This document shows, one piece after another, positions 1 to 13,800 of a DNA stretch of 64,000 bases. The stretch is from Varroa destructor (lineage: Eukaryota > Arthropoda > Arachnida > Mesostigmata > Varroidae): positions 9,581,959 to 9,645,958 of the forward strand of contig NW_019211455.1 of assembly GCF_002443255.2 (NCBI RefSeq), given 5' to 3'. Position 1 is the stretch's first letter, and the number at the start of each line of letters is the position of its first letter. Made by a program: the position numbers and the translations under genes. The notes beneath the pieces were generated by a model that worked only from the letters and a program-made list of their open reading frames with translations, had not been told where the DNA came from and did not search any database.

Positions 1-3000
1 TACTATACTACGGTCTGGGACATAATATGCGATATACCGTTGCTGCTCGGTTACCGTGTACGCCAGCCATCGCCAGAGAGGCTATGGCACCGCACATCGC
101 TCGTCGACGCTACCGGCTGAACATTTCGAGTGCACTGTACCGTCAAAAAAGGCAACGTACCCAACGTACTTCTACAAAGTTACCGAATTTATCATTCCAG
201 TAGGAACAGCACCCCAAGCGTTGAATGGTCCCACCTGGGGGCCATTTACTCCACTCGACGCTGCCGCCCTTCTGCGGTCGTAGCAAATGCAATTGCTGGG
301 CGTGTGTGTGTATGTGTGTGTGTTGGTGTCACTAAGAAGAACAGTTGGGTCTATTTTTGAGTGAGAGTTCAGACCGTGGTCGGGTAACAGACAGGCACAG
401 ACCTGAGAACCGAACCTGCCGTTGCCGTGCCAGGTTGCTGTTGAAACAGTCCGGCAAAATGCACTATTGCTACCTATGAACGCCAGCGGCAGTAGGTTTG
501 CCAGAACAAGCCACGGGCAACGATTCCCCGGCGGACAGAGAAACGGATGGAGACTGCAGTGAAATGGCCGAGCAGTTAACGGAAGATCGAGGTGAAAGGT
601 CGTACCCCCGACAGTCTCTGTCTCGATAAGAATAATCCGTTGGTTTGTTCCGCTTTGCCACCACCGATTGCGTGTCGGTTCTAGCGTTAGCAATATCGTT
701 AACTCCACGAATTCTAATAAAACGCACATCATCATGTCTGCTATAAAAAGAAATACATAATTATGCAAGCATTGAACACATTTTCTGCTGTATGTTTGCC
801 CTGCACGTATATACGGTATCGCTAGTATTCCTTCATTTTTGATAAAAGGAAGCCTTTAATCTGATACGTTTGATTTACTGACTTTGATTAATTCTTCAGA
901 AAAACTGTCGTTCAAGCAACGTAAAACTATCAAAGTCAAGTTGACATCACCGATTTGCTTCTGGTAAAGAAGGATCAATAATTCTCAATTCGACTTTCGC
1001 CTAGTAGATATGTAAGCTTGGAACCCTATTCGGATGCCGTTCCTTTAAAAGTGTGACTCTCGCGAGACCGATCGGACGTTCCAACCGAAATAAGCCTGAA
1101 CATTGTAATGCGGCATATGACGGCCGATTTTTTGTGTATATGCACAAATATATCGGCGTGCGAGCCCTTTATCGTTTTTGTTTCGCCGAGTGTTTATTCT
1201 TATGGCTGAGAGTTTTCAACTTCCGTTGCAATTGCACGTCGCCCGCCAATGCCCGTCTTCTACCTGAGGCCCCCCGATGTCGGTATGTCGTTTCTTGTGT
1301 CTGTCTTTTTTGCCTCCGAGGAGTTCGGTCAGTCAGACAAAATTAGCGCCGCGTGGGCATTCGATTGTACCGATGAGGAGGCATATGTTCGAAAGCACGG
1401 GAATGTGTGGAATTGCACTTTGCGCTAGGAACAGGTAGTAATAATAGTAATAATGGCTAGGCTTCGCGCATGTCAGCTTGGCCCATTGGCGTCTGTCGTA
1501 GCGCTCGCAGACATGCAGGCGTTCGTACTGCAAAAATGAGGTGTCTGCACTCTTCATCTCAAGAAGCTCAACTCAAAAAGAGATATGCCACTTTGAGGGA
1601 GAGAAGAAAGGTACGCGAGGCTCTCGAATGCTTCTAAACGCTGCTAAAAAGTGGGGTAGCAGACGCCTGGTCCGTGTCGTTCTGTGACTGAACCAAATCA
1701 GTGCATTTTATACAATGCTTGATCCTCGGGGGTTTCGGGGATCAAGAAAAAAGAGAATACAATACTTCCGACAATGCCAGGAATCCACTCCGCGATGTCT
1801 ATAGCAGCACTGCAATCTGCACGTATGTGATGAGAAGTAAAAACGACGAGACGGTGTAGACACTGGCCTTATTGTATACCACTATAGGTTTACTGACGCC
1901 CTATCGACTTCGACAATCGAACAGGTTACTGTTTCATCAAAATTGTATTACTGTGTGATAGACAGCAGGTAGCCACAGGCTGCCAATAAGGTAGCCCAGT
2001 TCATATGGTGAGGCAAATTCAGGCAGACAAGGCTTGACGTTGTAGCGGGCCAAGGGTTAGCAATTAGTTGATGACATATAGAGAGCACTGTCAATAGCTG
2101 GTGTCGCAACGGAAACGTTGCTTTCACAAGCGCTACTTGTGAAAAATGATAAAACGTCACACACAGCAATTTTTGATGTTTTACTGTGATAGAAGGGTAA
2201 TGCTGGATTTAGCATAGAAAAAATTATAGGTATGTGGAAAGACTGCAGCATCGAGTGACGGGGCCCAGTGTAGTCTGCATAGTGTAGTCATACGAATATT
2301 TCAACTATCCTTAAGTGTTTTCCAATACGTATACTACATTTTGTTTTCAGGTAAACCAGGTACTGTAGTAACATGTTTGACACGAAATGCTCCCTTCGTA
2401 TGTTCATCAGTTGCTTGTCACTTCAGTGATTTCGAACCATATCTTCGTATATTCACCACTTTCATCATTTGAAATGATCGAAACCTTTTGATGCACCTCA
2501 AGTGTACTCTTCTGTTACAGGTCCCGGTGTTGCTTTTCAACGGTAGCAACTTTAGCGGAAGTAGCAGCAGTAGTAAGAGCAGACAACTAATCGTCCACTC
2601 AGAGGTCCGTCTGATCTAAATGATACGACCGCCCCAGACGTATCTCAACCCCCTACCGATTTCCTCCATCTAATGTTGGGGTCATCCCGCTAGTGCAGCA
2701 AGTAGCTACATGTGCGTAAAATGCTCTATGCACTTCTTTTCCCCCAATGTAGCTTTGGTTCTTATAAGTGTCCAACTATACAGTAGCCTGAACAGGACCT
2801 AGTAGGCAACAAACCGATTCGATTCGAGTAAAGTGTGCACGTGATAGACCCTCGACTACCGTCGAACTAAAGCAGCCATAATAAATTAGCCGAGGAACAT
2901 TCGAACGACGACGACGACAGCAGCAACAACATCAACAGAACCTTCGTTACTGCGTGGTCATGCTCCTCGTCGACTATAGAAGTACCTCATACAAGCACAG

Positions 3001-6000
3001 GTAGGCGCGAGACAGGTGAAGGTACAAGCTGCCTTCTCGCTGGCATCGCGCAGAGCTGGTCCAGCTGCCTCAATAGATAGGTGGATCTGCTGGCATCGTC
3101 GGAAGACTCGATTCCGCGCTGCTTTACTACGATCGACTAGTTGAGTGCTCGGTTCTCAACATCGGCACACGCTTAAGCGCTTGTCTGGCTGACAGGAGTG
3201 GCCATACCTACGTACTAACGAGAGAAACAAATCTCTGGACTGATTACTGCTGCTGCTAACCCGGGCGTCAGCTGCGGTCAGGACCCGCAAGCATTGTCCA
3301 GCTAGTGTTTATATAAGTGTAAGAGCTATCTGTATGGCAGTCTATTAAACAGAGCGCTTGCATGCACCCCCTCTTTCTGTGTATACAGCAAACAACTCAA
3401 AGCAAATGTGGCAAACAACCGATGTCCAGTGTATCGACCACAAAACCATGTGCTAATATTAGTGGCACTTGGGTCCTGAAGCTTCAAAGCCACGCCATCG
3501 ACGCCCGAATACACGCAAGCAAGGCCAAATATATACATAACCACACATGAACTAAATATAAACAGATGCATACGCGTAACTGAGAATATCTATTGCGCGG
3601 CGGAGACTCGATGAATGGGTGCATAACGAAAGGCAACAAAAATTTGGCACTGAGTCAATTTTAATATAAATAACTACTAACTATACGCACTTTCTCGATG
3701 GGTTACTCTAGTCAGCGAATTGTAGATAGAAAAATTGAGAACGGTAAGTGTCCGCGATATGATAGTCCCTATGGATAGAGTGACTTTATCAGTGACCCCA
3801 TCATCGTCAGCAACGAAGTAACCAACTCTTTAAGCACACTGCTTGCTGTAAATGTGCTCCACGGTTGAACTCCACCGAATTTCTACTACAGCTCCTACTA
3901 CATAGAGTACATATAACTACATACTATAAATGTCGCAGTTTATCCCTTCACCAACCGCACAATGATGAAATGCCCGCCAAACTTTAAACTACAGAAAGCA
4001 ATCTGTGCTGGTTCACCTCATAAATTGTGTTAGCCAAGACACTCCAGCGTCAATGGCTCCAGTCAGTCGAGGTGGCGCAATTCGCGCAAAGACGGTGGGT
4101 CCCGTTTACGACCCAACTAAAAGGCACAATGCAGAAAATGGCGTTGGCCGAAAAATTTATATGTATAGAGCCGGCTCTATGTTCAAGCGCGTCGCTTGTC
4201 TTAAATTAACTAGCCTGAATCGATCAACTAAATAGAATAAGATGAAATTCAATGTGTGATCATGGCTGACCAGTAGTACTCTATATCAAGATTTATACAC
4301 ATCGAACGTGTTGACCCATTTGCTGATGGTAGAACGACCTGTAGATACGTCACAGTTTACAGAGCTGCAATGCTTCCATAAGTGCTTCTCTAGAAGGTGA
4401 GTATAAAACGTATTACTATAGAAGCACAGAAAACAGTCATAAAACGTTTAGTTTTAATACGAGTTCATCCTGTAGGATTGAACATCATGCTTATAAACAC
4501 AGACACATTCATAAATTTAGGTTACCGACAAATACGGTTATATCTTGCCTTACAAAAGAGGCATTGTCTTACTACACTATAATTGTTCGATACGCAAATG
4601 GACCCGGATGGAAGCGGCCGTGTGTATGTGATTCGTTTAAAGTCCCTCAAGCTTTCAATAAGTCGATGATCGATTGGGATCGTCGGTAGAAATAGCACAA
4701 TACAAAGCAATTGAACCACTGTTACAATGTCTATATTGTCTACGCTCGAGTCGAGCAGGTGATTTTCTGGCAGTTGGGAACGATTTTTTCAGGGTCTTTT
4801 CTAAATGTCTGATTCGAACTTAGGCACGCAAACCGTTCCCATAGTTACGCATCCAGAATTAGGCATTAGTGTGCTCCAATCATCGGCCAAGATCCGTGAT
4901 CAGACGGAGGCGTGATTAGAGGCGCTCTTCGCTGGCTCCGTGTGATGTACAGCATTGTTTGCAGTGTCAGATTCGCTTCAGCCCACTGGTGCCGAACACC
5001 CCATTTTTAACACAATCATGATCAGCTTTTTGTTGTCATAGCTGTCGTTGGCTGTTGTCGGTCTGTTCGAGAGTTGTTACGAATTCGTGTTCAAAAATGC
5101 GATTTTCTCCGTATCGTCTCAAAATTCTCTGCTTTAATTTCTTATAGGTCTATTGTTTACGTGTGTGAACAGGTATATCTAGTGCAAACCTTGTACAAAC
5201 CCTGCGGCCTTGTCTTCCCTCAGTGAGTTCTATGGACGCCCCACAGTGGGCAATATTCCCCTCCCGCAGAACTGAAACCGCCCTTTGGACAAGTTATTAG
5301 GGGAGAGAGCAACGATAACCGTTGGCGATGATCGTCCGTTGTACGCAGCAAAAAAGGTCCGTTTAGGCCTCCGATGCCGGTACCACCATCAACCATTTCC
5401 AGCGGCAATGGGGCTGTATCACCCGTGGCTAGTTCTAGACCCCTAAATTTGTCGACTTACTGATGCAACTTTTAATGCTGTATGTGACTGCACCGCGCAC
5501 AGGTATGTCCGTAAACTCGAATATGTGCGTAGATGCGCGGGCAGCAATTTGGGTCGTCTGCTTTATTGGCGATGATGGTGATGGGCTTCGTGGCCCTCGC
5601 TCCACAGGTGCCAAGCAGGTTATCTCTAACGTCTGTCGCTGTCACAGCGTTCGTCTCTCCCCATGTCTGCATCGTTGGGGAAGCTGAACTGGTCAGAAGG
5701 GCACAACTATTGGTTGGATTGGGGTAAAGCAATCTAGAACTATGCATATGTATATATACCCCTGTCTACCCATAGAACACGTTTATCCCGAACGTCGCCT
5801 GCCTTCTTCACACAGCCAACATCGCTGCCCCCTGAATCCGTTGATGAAGTCTACCTTTTCTTTCTCTCAATATACATCTGCTGATGGTGTACCCAAACAG
5901 TGGTCTTTACGGAAGGGATTCACAATGGTAGCATTGTTTTTCGGGTGGTCTGTCCGGACTTCTATCGAGCGGCACTGCTACAACTTTTGCTTATATATAC

Positions 6001-7832
6001 AAGTAGTAACCGTGTTCTCGGGTCGTACTTCTTCTCTCTACCTGTCCCTCAAAACTACTTTGCATCCCACCCTGCAATTGGAACCCCCCAAACGACCCGA
6101 TGCCAGTTGTGAGTCGGCGTGCGGCCGTTGCCGCTGGCATTTCGTTGACGGTGTACAGGAATTCCAGTAATTGTACTCTCGGAGCTCACGCTTTTAGCCT
6201 ATCTGTTGCCTCAACGGCGAGAGCAGCTTAGTGCGTCATATCGATGCGCGGTAGACACCAGTAGCAGATAGAAGCAGTCGCGCCAATTTAGAGAAACGCG
6301 AATTGAGAGGGAGAAATATGGACAAAGAGCTAGCGCAAATGAATACAGGGCAAAGGCACACATCAACAGGTTTTTCCACTAGGACAAACGAACGAATGAA
6401 GCATCGTTGCTTAAATACCTCCTACCCTGATACGAACGATTTTACAACGATATATAATAATATGATGAACATTTGAAAGCGAATCTGTGAGGACATATTT
6501 TTGGTGCGGTTGACGAAAACCCAATTATTCGTTATGAGATATTTAAACGAAGTAGAAGCATTCGGATATTTTTATAAAACTCTTTATCACTTGTACTCTG
6601 GCGTTTTATTTTTGTATCGTTTGGGCATTTTGTTCACGCTTCGATCCGGAATCATTGAAACGATCGATTTCTGTTGTCTTGTGATACTTGCCGCATCGCT
6701 GCTTTTCATACTCGGCGACGAGCGTGTTCTGCCGTGACGCCACTAAGACGTGGCGGCAACGGCAGCGAAGCTAACGATCGGCGTACAGAAGCCCAACCAT
6801 ATAATTTAAACCTCTGAGCAGCTTTTGAAATAAAGATGTATAAGGGATCATTCTGTAACATAATTCCGACAGGTCGCAGAGTAACCTACTGTTAACTGTT
6901 TATTGCAACTGAGATACGTCCTAAAGGACGTTGACAGCGTAGTACCAACGACACTCGCGCTCTGACTGGCGACAGAACAGGACGCCAGAGACAACGGCAA
7001 AAGTTACGTTGTCGCGTCTGTAATTTTTAAGGCAATAACCTTGTTAACTGAAGACATTAGACCTTTGGATCACGAGCTTACTGAGTGTTACGACATATAT
7101 ATATATATGTATATACGTGAACAGCGCATGCAGTCAAAACCAGCCGTCGCAATGGTAAACTGATCAGGCATAGACGAATTTTTCTCAATCGTCCACGCTA
7201 AGGAAAGAAGCAAAGCAGACAGGCGCCGAAATCTGACGCTTCAGTCTCCGCGATAGATTAAAAGAGGATAAGAGAAAAATGAAACCAAAATAATCAATCT
7301 ACCGAATACTTTAAATACAGCCCCGCCCTTGATACCGAACTGTTTTCGATCTATCTATCACACATGCCAGCACAGATTAAATGTCCTTTCAATAGCTAAG
7401 CGCACCAACAAAATACAACATTGCTACGCGTTACATTTGGAATGGAGTCGAAAACAATAGAACACTGACCTTTTTGTTTTTTTTTTTGCCTTTTTTTTTC
7501 TGCTAAATTACTATTGATTATGTTCTAATTCAATCAACTGTCTGAACAGCGTAGGAAGGTGAACGGAGATGTTAACGCTATCTGTAGATATTGATAGATG
7601 CAAATAGTCCAGGATAACTATTGTTTCCATGACTGGATTGTTACAATCCTTGTGGCTTTTCCCAGCCAGATAAGTAGCTGATTTCGACAGGGGGTCTAAT
7701 TAACAGTGATGTATGTGCAAGCTTGATAATGAGGAAAATGGTACTCGAATTTTGGGCACGAACCACACGATTTCGACCCATTGATATGTTGACCCACCTC
7801 ACTATGCTGCTGTTGAACCCGTGTATACTCAC
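1..7832. other. Downstream of the last visible cyclin D exon; no exon recognised
   Basis: This should contain, or be part of, cyclin D intron 3 and possibly its final exons, because exon 3 ends mid-codon. I found no stretch on the minus strand resembling the second cyclin fold. GC-richer segments lie at about 170-700 and 5200-6250. Small simple repeats occur: GT at 302, ACG/CAG near 2905-2930 and AT near 7095-7116. Confidence 0.5.
302..323. repeat. Short GT microsatellite
   Basis: GT dinucleotide run with one interruption near the window start. Confidence 0.9.
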
Positions 7833-10800
7833 CGATAGAGAGCATCGCGTGAATGCCCGACGCTCGCTTGCGAGCTTCCTCTATTGCGCGCGAAGACTTC
7901 AGTAAATGTTCGAATAGGGGAGAGAAGTAGTCACACGCTAACACGTTTTCGGCGTTCCATTCAAGTGTATTCAGAACCACCAACTCCCATGCCTGAAACG
8001 TTAACCAGATAATGACAATTCGGCCATTTTATACACGACGAGGCACGTCCGTCCTCCAAACGTTTTCTTATGAATTATTCCTAAGACTATATCGAAATAA
8101 AAACTATATATTTCAACAACATTTTGTACAACATTCCGACGGTCATGTTTAGTTTTTTTTTATTTTTCAACATAATTACACTTCCAATTTAGAACCTAAG
8201 CCGCTCATTATGCTTTCCTTAATCCACGAATAACGCTTTCATGGTAACCGTATGTTAAGCGCTTTCGGTAGGTGTAAGAGTCGTTAAAAGACGTTGTTTA
8301 AATACGTTACACACTAATTTTCGGGCTGATAACAGGCCAAAGACCTACCTAAATACAATAGTTCAAAGCGGCCTGGAAGTGCAAAACGCCATAGAAAACT
8401 TAAAAAAAAAAAACTAATCATTAGAGCTCATTTGGACGACCCATTCGGCAATTGAGATACTCTCTATTAAACGACAGTTAACTTTTATAATATAATATAA
8501 AAACCAGGCGTATCAAAAGTGGTGATTGATGCATTTTCGCGCCCCCAACGGTGGTCCGAGATGGTATTCTGTCACGAGTACTGACAAAGTTCATACGTCC
8601 CGGCCCATTGTCGCGAAGTTCACCCCACCGCATTCTCGTTTGTCATGTCTTGCAAACGTTTCGAATCATGTATTCGATACTACGTTAACTATTGCGTCAG
8701 ACAGTTTCGCTGATTCTCAATCTAACAGAATCTGCGCACAAGCAGGTTCGAACCTAGACTACCTCACTTCGGGCGATAAATTCTAACGCTACGATTTTCA
8801 GTTGCAAGCCAAGAGTGTCATCCGAACAAACGATTTTTCGCAAGCAGTCTACGGCAGAAGTAGGTGCCTTACGCCCGTGGATGTCGCGATTAACGCTGGA
8901 GACTAGCAGATCAACCATCGCCGTTGGCTTGGCGTCTAATGCCATATGGTGAAAGCGAAGAAGCGGTGAAGGAACCGAGGAACAATAGAGAGCGATCAAA
9001 GGCATCGAGGCCAGCTATGCGAAGGCAATAACAGAAAAAAAAAAAACTATCCAGAACGAAAATCCGTCTGCCTCCCGGTGCGTCTATGAGCGTTCGGACG
9101 AGTGCATTCAGACTGGTGATTGTAAATGATAATGCGAGTGCACAGCCTGAATCTACATTGGCATGGTGGATTCTGTCTGCATCTGAGATCCAGGGAGAAC
9201 TGCGCTCAAAGCTTGAATGAGCTAGGAGATAGGGCTGACGCAAGCTCTGCTTTAGCGGCTGTTACTGCTAGTTCTTCTGATTGATTTAGCGAGTCGCCAA
9301 CGCGGCCGAGCTACGTACCCTCCTAAGTCTATATTCACCAACACCTTAAAGCTACGAAGGAGCTAGAAATGATTGCAGTTACACAAAGATTGAGGTGGGA
9401 ACTAAGAAGAAAAACGTGAAGTAGCGGTTATGCGAAAGATCGCACGAGGAGAGTTGATTCAGAAGGATACACGTTTTGTGTGGATACCCGTTATACGACA
9501 AAAGACGTAAAAATCGATGGCCACTCATGGGTTAAGCGAGAGCTAACTTAGATGTGGCTCATTTGAATTTTATTATAATCGAATGTTTGTTTCCTCTAAT
9601 CAAGGCAAGCATAAGGATAACTGCTAACCAGTTATTCATTTTTACGTTATGAAATGATTTTCTGATGATTTTTCGCTCATAATTAGGTGGAATAATGATC
9701 GAGTTCCTAAACACGTCAACTCTTAATAAGCGCACTTCTCTCAAAATAGTTTTTTTTGCGAATCATTTGTTGATTCTCAATAGTGATATGTCGTCGTCGT
9801 CGTCGTCGTCTACATAAAAATAATTAGTAACACAGACAACAGGACCACGATTAAGAACTTTGAACCCAACTAACATTGTAGGGTGAAATTGCTCCAATTC
9901 GTGAGTGCTAAGGCAGAGCATACTTCAATAAAAAGTGAACATTTATCCGAATTGGCTCAAGTAGGCTGATACGCAACCTCGTCATAGGACAAAGAGGTTC
10001 TTTGTCATGCAACTTGACGCCTTTACAGACGATGAGTCGCTTGTGTTTTCAGAGACCACCAGCGACCACGAGGCCGTTTGCCGCTTACGAATACAAGTCC
10101 TCTCACAACGAACTTCTTTTGGCTGATCGACGAATCCCTATACGGGAAGTGGAACTCGTAGGTTTCCTTGAAGTTTCTACTGTTCGCTGAGCTCGGCTGT
10201 TTCGAGGACAGCGCCGGTTCGAATCCGAAACCGAACCTTGTGGCCGCATCGACCAGATACCGCGGATAGCATACCCAGCCAGGCCAAGCAAGAACTAGCC
10301 GTGCTCGACATCGGACGAAGCTCTGACGACTTCCCACTGCGCCATTGCGAATCAGCGTTTGAGGCGCATCTGCAACAGCGGTTGCAATCGCAGCAGCTTC
10401 GAATACGTTTGGTCCGTCTACTGTGGTTCTAAAACCACAGTGGCCGTCATTGAGCCTAAACGCAAGTAGCATGATTCTCGCCACCACTTAATCGCAGTTC
10501 GTATCAGCGCGTTAAACGTCGGCACAGGGGAGGGGGCAGAGGAGGGAATATACGAACACGAGGTGCTCGAAATTTTGCATCTTGATCGGTCCGAACAGAC
10601 AGTAACAACAGCAGCGGAGGCTTGGGATAGGCCGAAGTGGTCGACGGATGACGCTAACAATAAAAAAAAGTAATAGCAGTTCTACTGCCACTCTAGCCAA
10701 ATAGAAACACATAGCATGCATGGACAACACATGCATGTAGCTGGTCGGCGCGCTTCTCTCTAGGGTTCATAAATAGTGAAGAGTCATTATTCGTTCGAGG

Positions 10801-13800
10801 TCCTGGGTGATAGCCGCGACAATAGCAGCAACAAAATTCAACATACAGCAGATTTTTAAAAAACAAGTAACAACTTATGGGGGTCCTCGACCCTCCCCAT
10901 GCCGAAGGAAAGATACTTGGATGCTTTTGCCAAGTACGGGGGGAGGGGGGGGTGCGCGCGAGACCAGCGAGATCATTGTGCATTCGAATGAGAAGTGGTT
11001 TGCTATGGAAAAGTGTAAATACACAGTTTACAGACTACACATAGTTTTTTTTTTTGTTTTTAGATAACATGTATGAAAACGCTAGAAACGCGAAACTGAC
11101 AGCGGGGTCGGGAGGTGCAGCCAGAGAAGGGAAAAAAATATCACCCGACTTAAAACGAAAAAAAAAAGGTAGACTGTCAGACAAGATAATATCGACTGGT
11201 AAAAATACGGACAAAACCATCGTAAAATGTGAGTGTAAATAAACTCTGACTTATTGCTGTTATAAAAAGCAAAAATTCGTTTGCGAACTATTTTGTGTGT
11301 CTTATTATATAATAAGTATTTGAGCCTTAGAAACAAACACAACTACGAGATACTGAAAGGTTAAGGGCCTAGTCACGAGAGAAATGGTAAAAAGCCGACA
11401 GCAAAAGTGTCAAAGATGCCCCTCGCTTTAACATGCCCTCGACCCTTGACAACGTAATGGTCCTGGTGAGAGAAAAATGGAACGAATTAGCAAATAGATC
11501 AAAGTAACTGAAAAAGACAGATAGAAAATAGGAGAGATTCAAACAATAAGCCAACTTGTGACGGAGTACTGAGAGTGCCCCTTGAGTGTATTGGAACACT
11601 CATATAAGCGCATGCCAACATTGACGGTACATATATATATAGTGTGCGACAATCTGCGCGCATCAAAAGTGGTGACCGGCCGAGGTCAAAATCTGCTATT
11701 GCCACTACAAGAAGTTCAAAAAGTTAAACCTATACGTATTACTATGAAAATACATGTGCTGTTGACAAAGCAACATGCGAATGCTACTGCTGTTATTTGT
11801 CGATCAGATGGTAGTCGAATTGTGTTTGTTCCTGTAGCCAGTTCTCCTTTGGGTACCATGATCTAACAGCAATAGAAACAGTAACGGAGGACGCTTAACT
11901 CCATATCGGCTAGGCACAACGTGAAAGTAGCCTGCAACAGTTTCCTTTGGCTAGTCCTTTTGCCAGCTACGTTGATGTATGCACTAGTGGAGCATAAAAG
12001 ATATTTTGTGACCTACAGATCGCTAATTTTCACTGTACTAACTGCTATCATTATTGACATGTGATTTACTGCACTTAATTTAGGCTCGTGGTGGTAAAGC
12101 TATACCGTGACAACTTTGATTCAAGTTCATTCTTTCGATTTGTATCATAGGCATTTCGTAGAATCAACATGGCGGTTCTGTCGACGCTTTGTCATCCGTC
12201 GGCAGGTCACATCAGGTTAGGTAAACGAGTTTAACTCTGTGTAAAAGCTGCTGGCTATTGTGGAAATTACAAACAGATAAAGCTAGAGTTTTTTTTTTTC
12301 TTTCTTATTTTAATGCGACCCAACTCGATATTGTTACATCTTCTTTATCAGATGTTCCGCTTGGTGTGGTACCATTGTCAATAGTGTACAGGCATTGACA
12401 GAGAACCTTCAAGACACTTAACACTAATGATAGACGAATTAGTCTGACCATGCATAGAGTTATGTTGCGGGTGAATGACCCGGTGCCGGCTGACACGGCA
12501 GATCGACATATACATTAGGATTGAATAGTGCGGCCAAACTCCTGTTGGCAACCTTGTCAACGTGAGAACGCTGCTAAATACCGTGACTTTAGGGGGTTTT
12601 TATAAATGTGAGGACAAACCATTTTGTAAGGCTTTAAGAAAAATACCACCGACAATAAAACTAAGGCCTAGATAGTCACACTTGCCTTTTCATTAGGCAA
12701 ACCTTCGGTAAAGCTCCCCTGCAGAAGCGAATAAACTATTCAAACATCATAACAAAGCACCTTTCATAGTGTATGCTAAGCAATACATTAGCAAAGATCT
12801 GGAAAAACACCGATCTTCGTCCGAAATAGTGGCATCATATTTAAATTCAGAGCCTCAGAGGTCTTATCGAAGTCGATTTAGTTCCCTTATGTGCGTCAGG
12901 TATTTTTTTAGCAATGGCCTCGTTGACAGCAGCACTTTTGTTACCTTTACAATTTATTACTGAACCATACAGTTTATGTTGTAGATCATCTGCCAAGTGT
13001 GCCAGAGAACGATTTCGTATTAATGGTGTAATTTTGTTTCAATCATATCTCGAATGGATCAGCTGAGAGCAGCTATCATTGCCTGGTAAACATTGCCAGA
13101 TATGCTTTAAACACAATGATATCCTCCTACACCTCTTCCGGTGCTTGGCTCGCTCCTCCATCAGTACGTTTAAAGGACATTCACCCACAAAAGTAGACGA
13201 CGTCACCATCCTGCGTCGCTATTGCACAACCACACAGATCGACAACGTTGGCAACAATAACAAAAACAACAATAGTAGAGTCTATACCCCCTTTCGAGAG
13301 GAAGAATAGAATCACCCATTTGAGCGATTGCCGCGGGCGCTGTCGACAAATGCGAGCCGCATCAATACAGCGAAACCCGCCAAAAATTAAGAAAAAAAAA
13401 CACACAGCAGCAATCGAGGTGGTGTCGAAGCTTTTTAAAGCAACTTTGCCATAAAACCTTGCCGTGGAGCGTCTGCTAAGTACAAGCAGTGGTCGCTGAT
13501 CATTGTGAAGTGTGTAAATTGATAAATATGTGATGTATACACGTCATATTGTTCTATGCTCACCTAACTAAAGATATTATTCAGATAGTTTGTATGTTGT
13601 GTGTATACTGTTCCCTTTCTAATCGTTACCCGCCAAAACAGCGTTGAGCAGAGCAACAGATACGGGCAGACTACAGAGAAAGGAAGGCTGTAAGAAGGGC
13701 CTCCCTTTGCGAATATATCTATTTTCTTATTCAGGTGCGACAACAGCAAGAGCAAAGACATGCCGCACACAAAGTCTAAGAGCCTTTTGTTGCGTAACTG

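Noticed and set aside
6690..6790. Minus-strand TPIVSFAAVAA-like translation as a possible cyclin D exon 4
   Set aside because: A stop codon follows almost at once, there is no usable donor before it, and the available upstream acceptor gives a stop in the needed frame.
8740..8760. AGGTTCGAACCT palindrome resembling a tRNA T loop
   Set aside because: No A box at a suitable distance on either strand; the similarity comes from the palindrome itself.
10210..10235. GGTTCGAATCC, an exact tRNA B-box-like sequence on the plus strand
   Set aside because: The flanking bases do not form a T-arm stem beyond three pairs and no A box or acceptor stem was seen upstream.
10023..10487. 154-codon minus-strand frame in cyclin D intron 2
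   Set aside because: No similarity to cyclin D or another family, and overlapping frames on the opposite strand are equally open; likely chance in GC-richer DNA.
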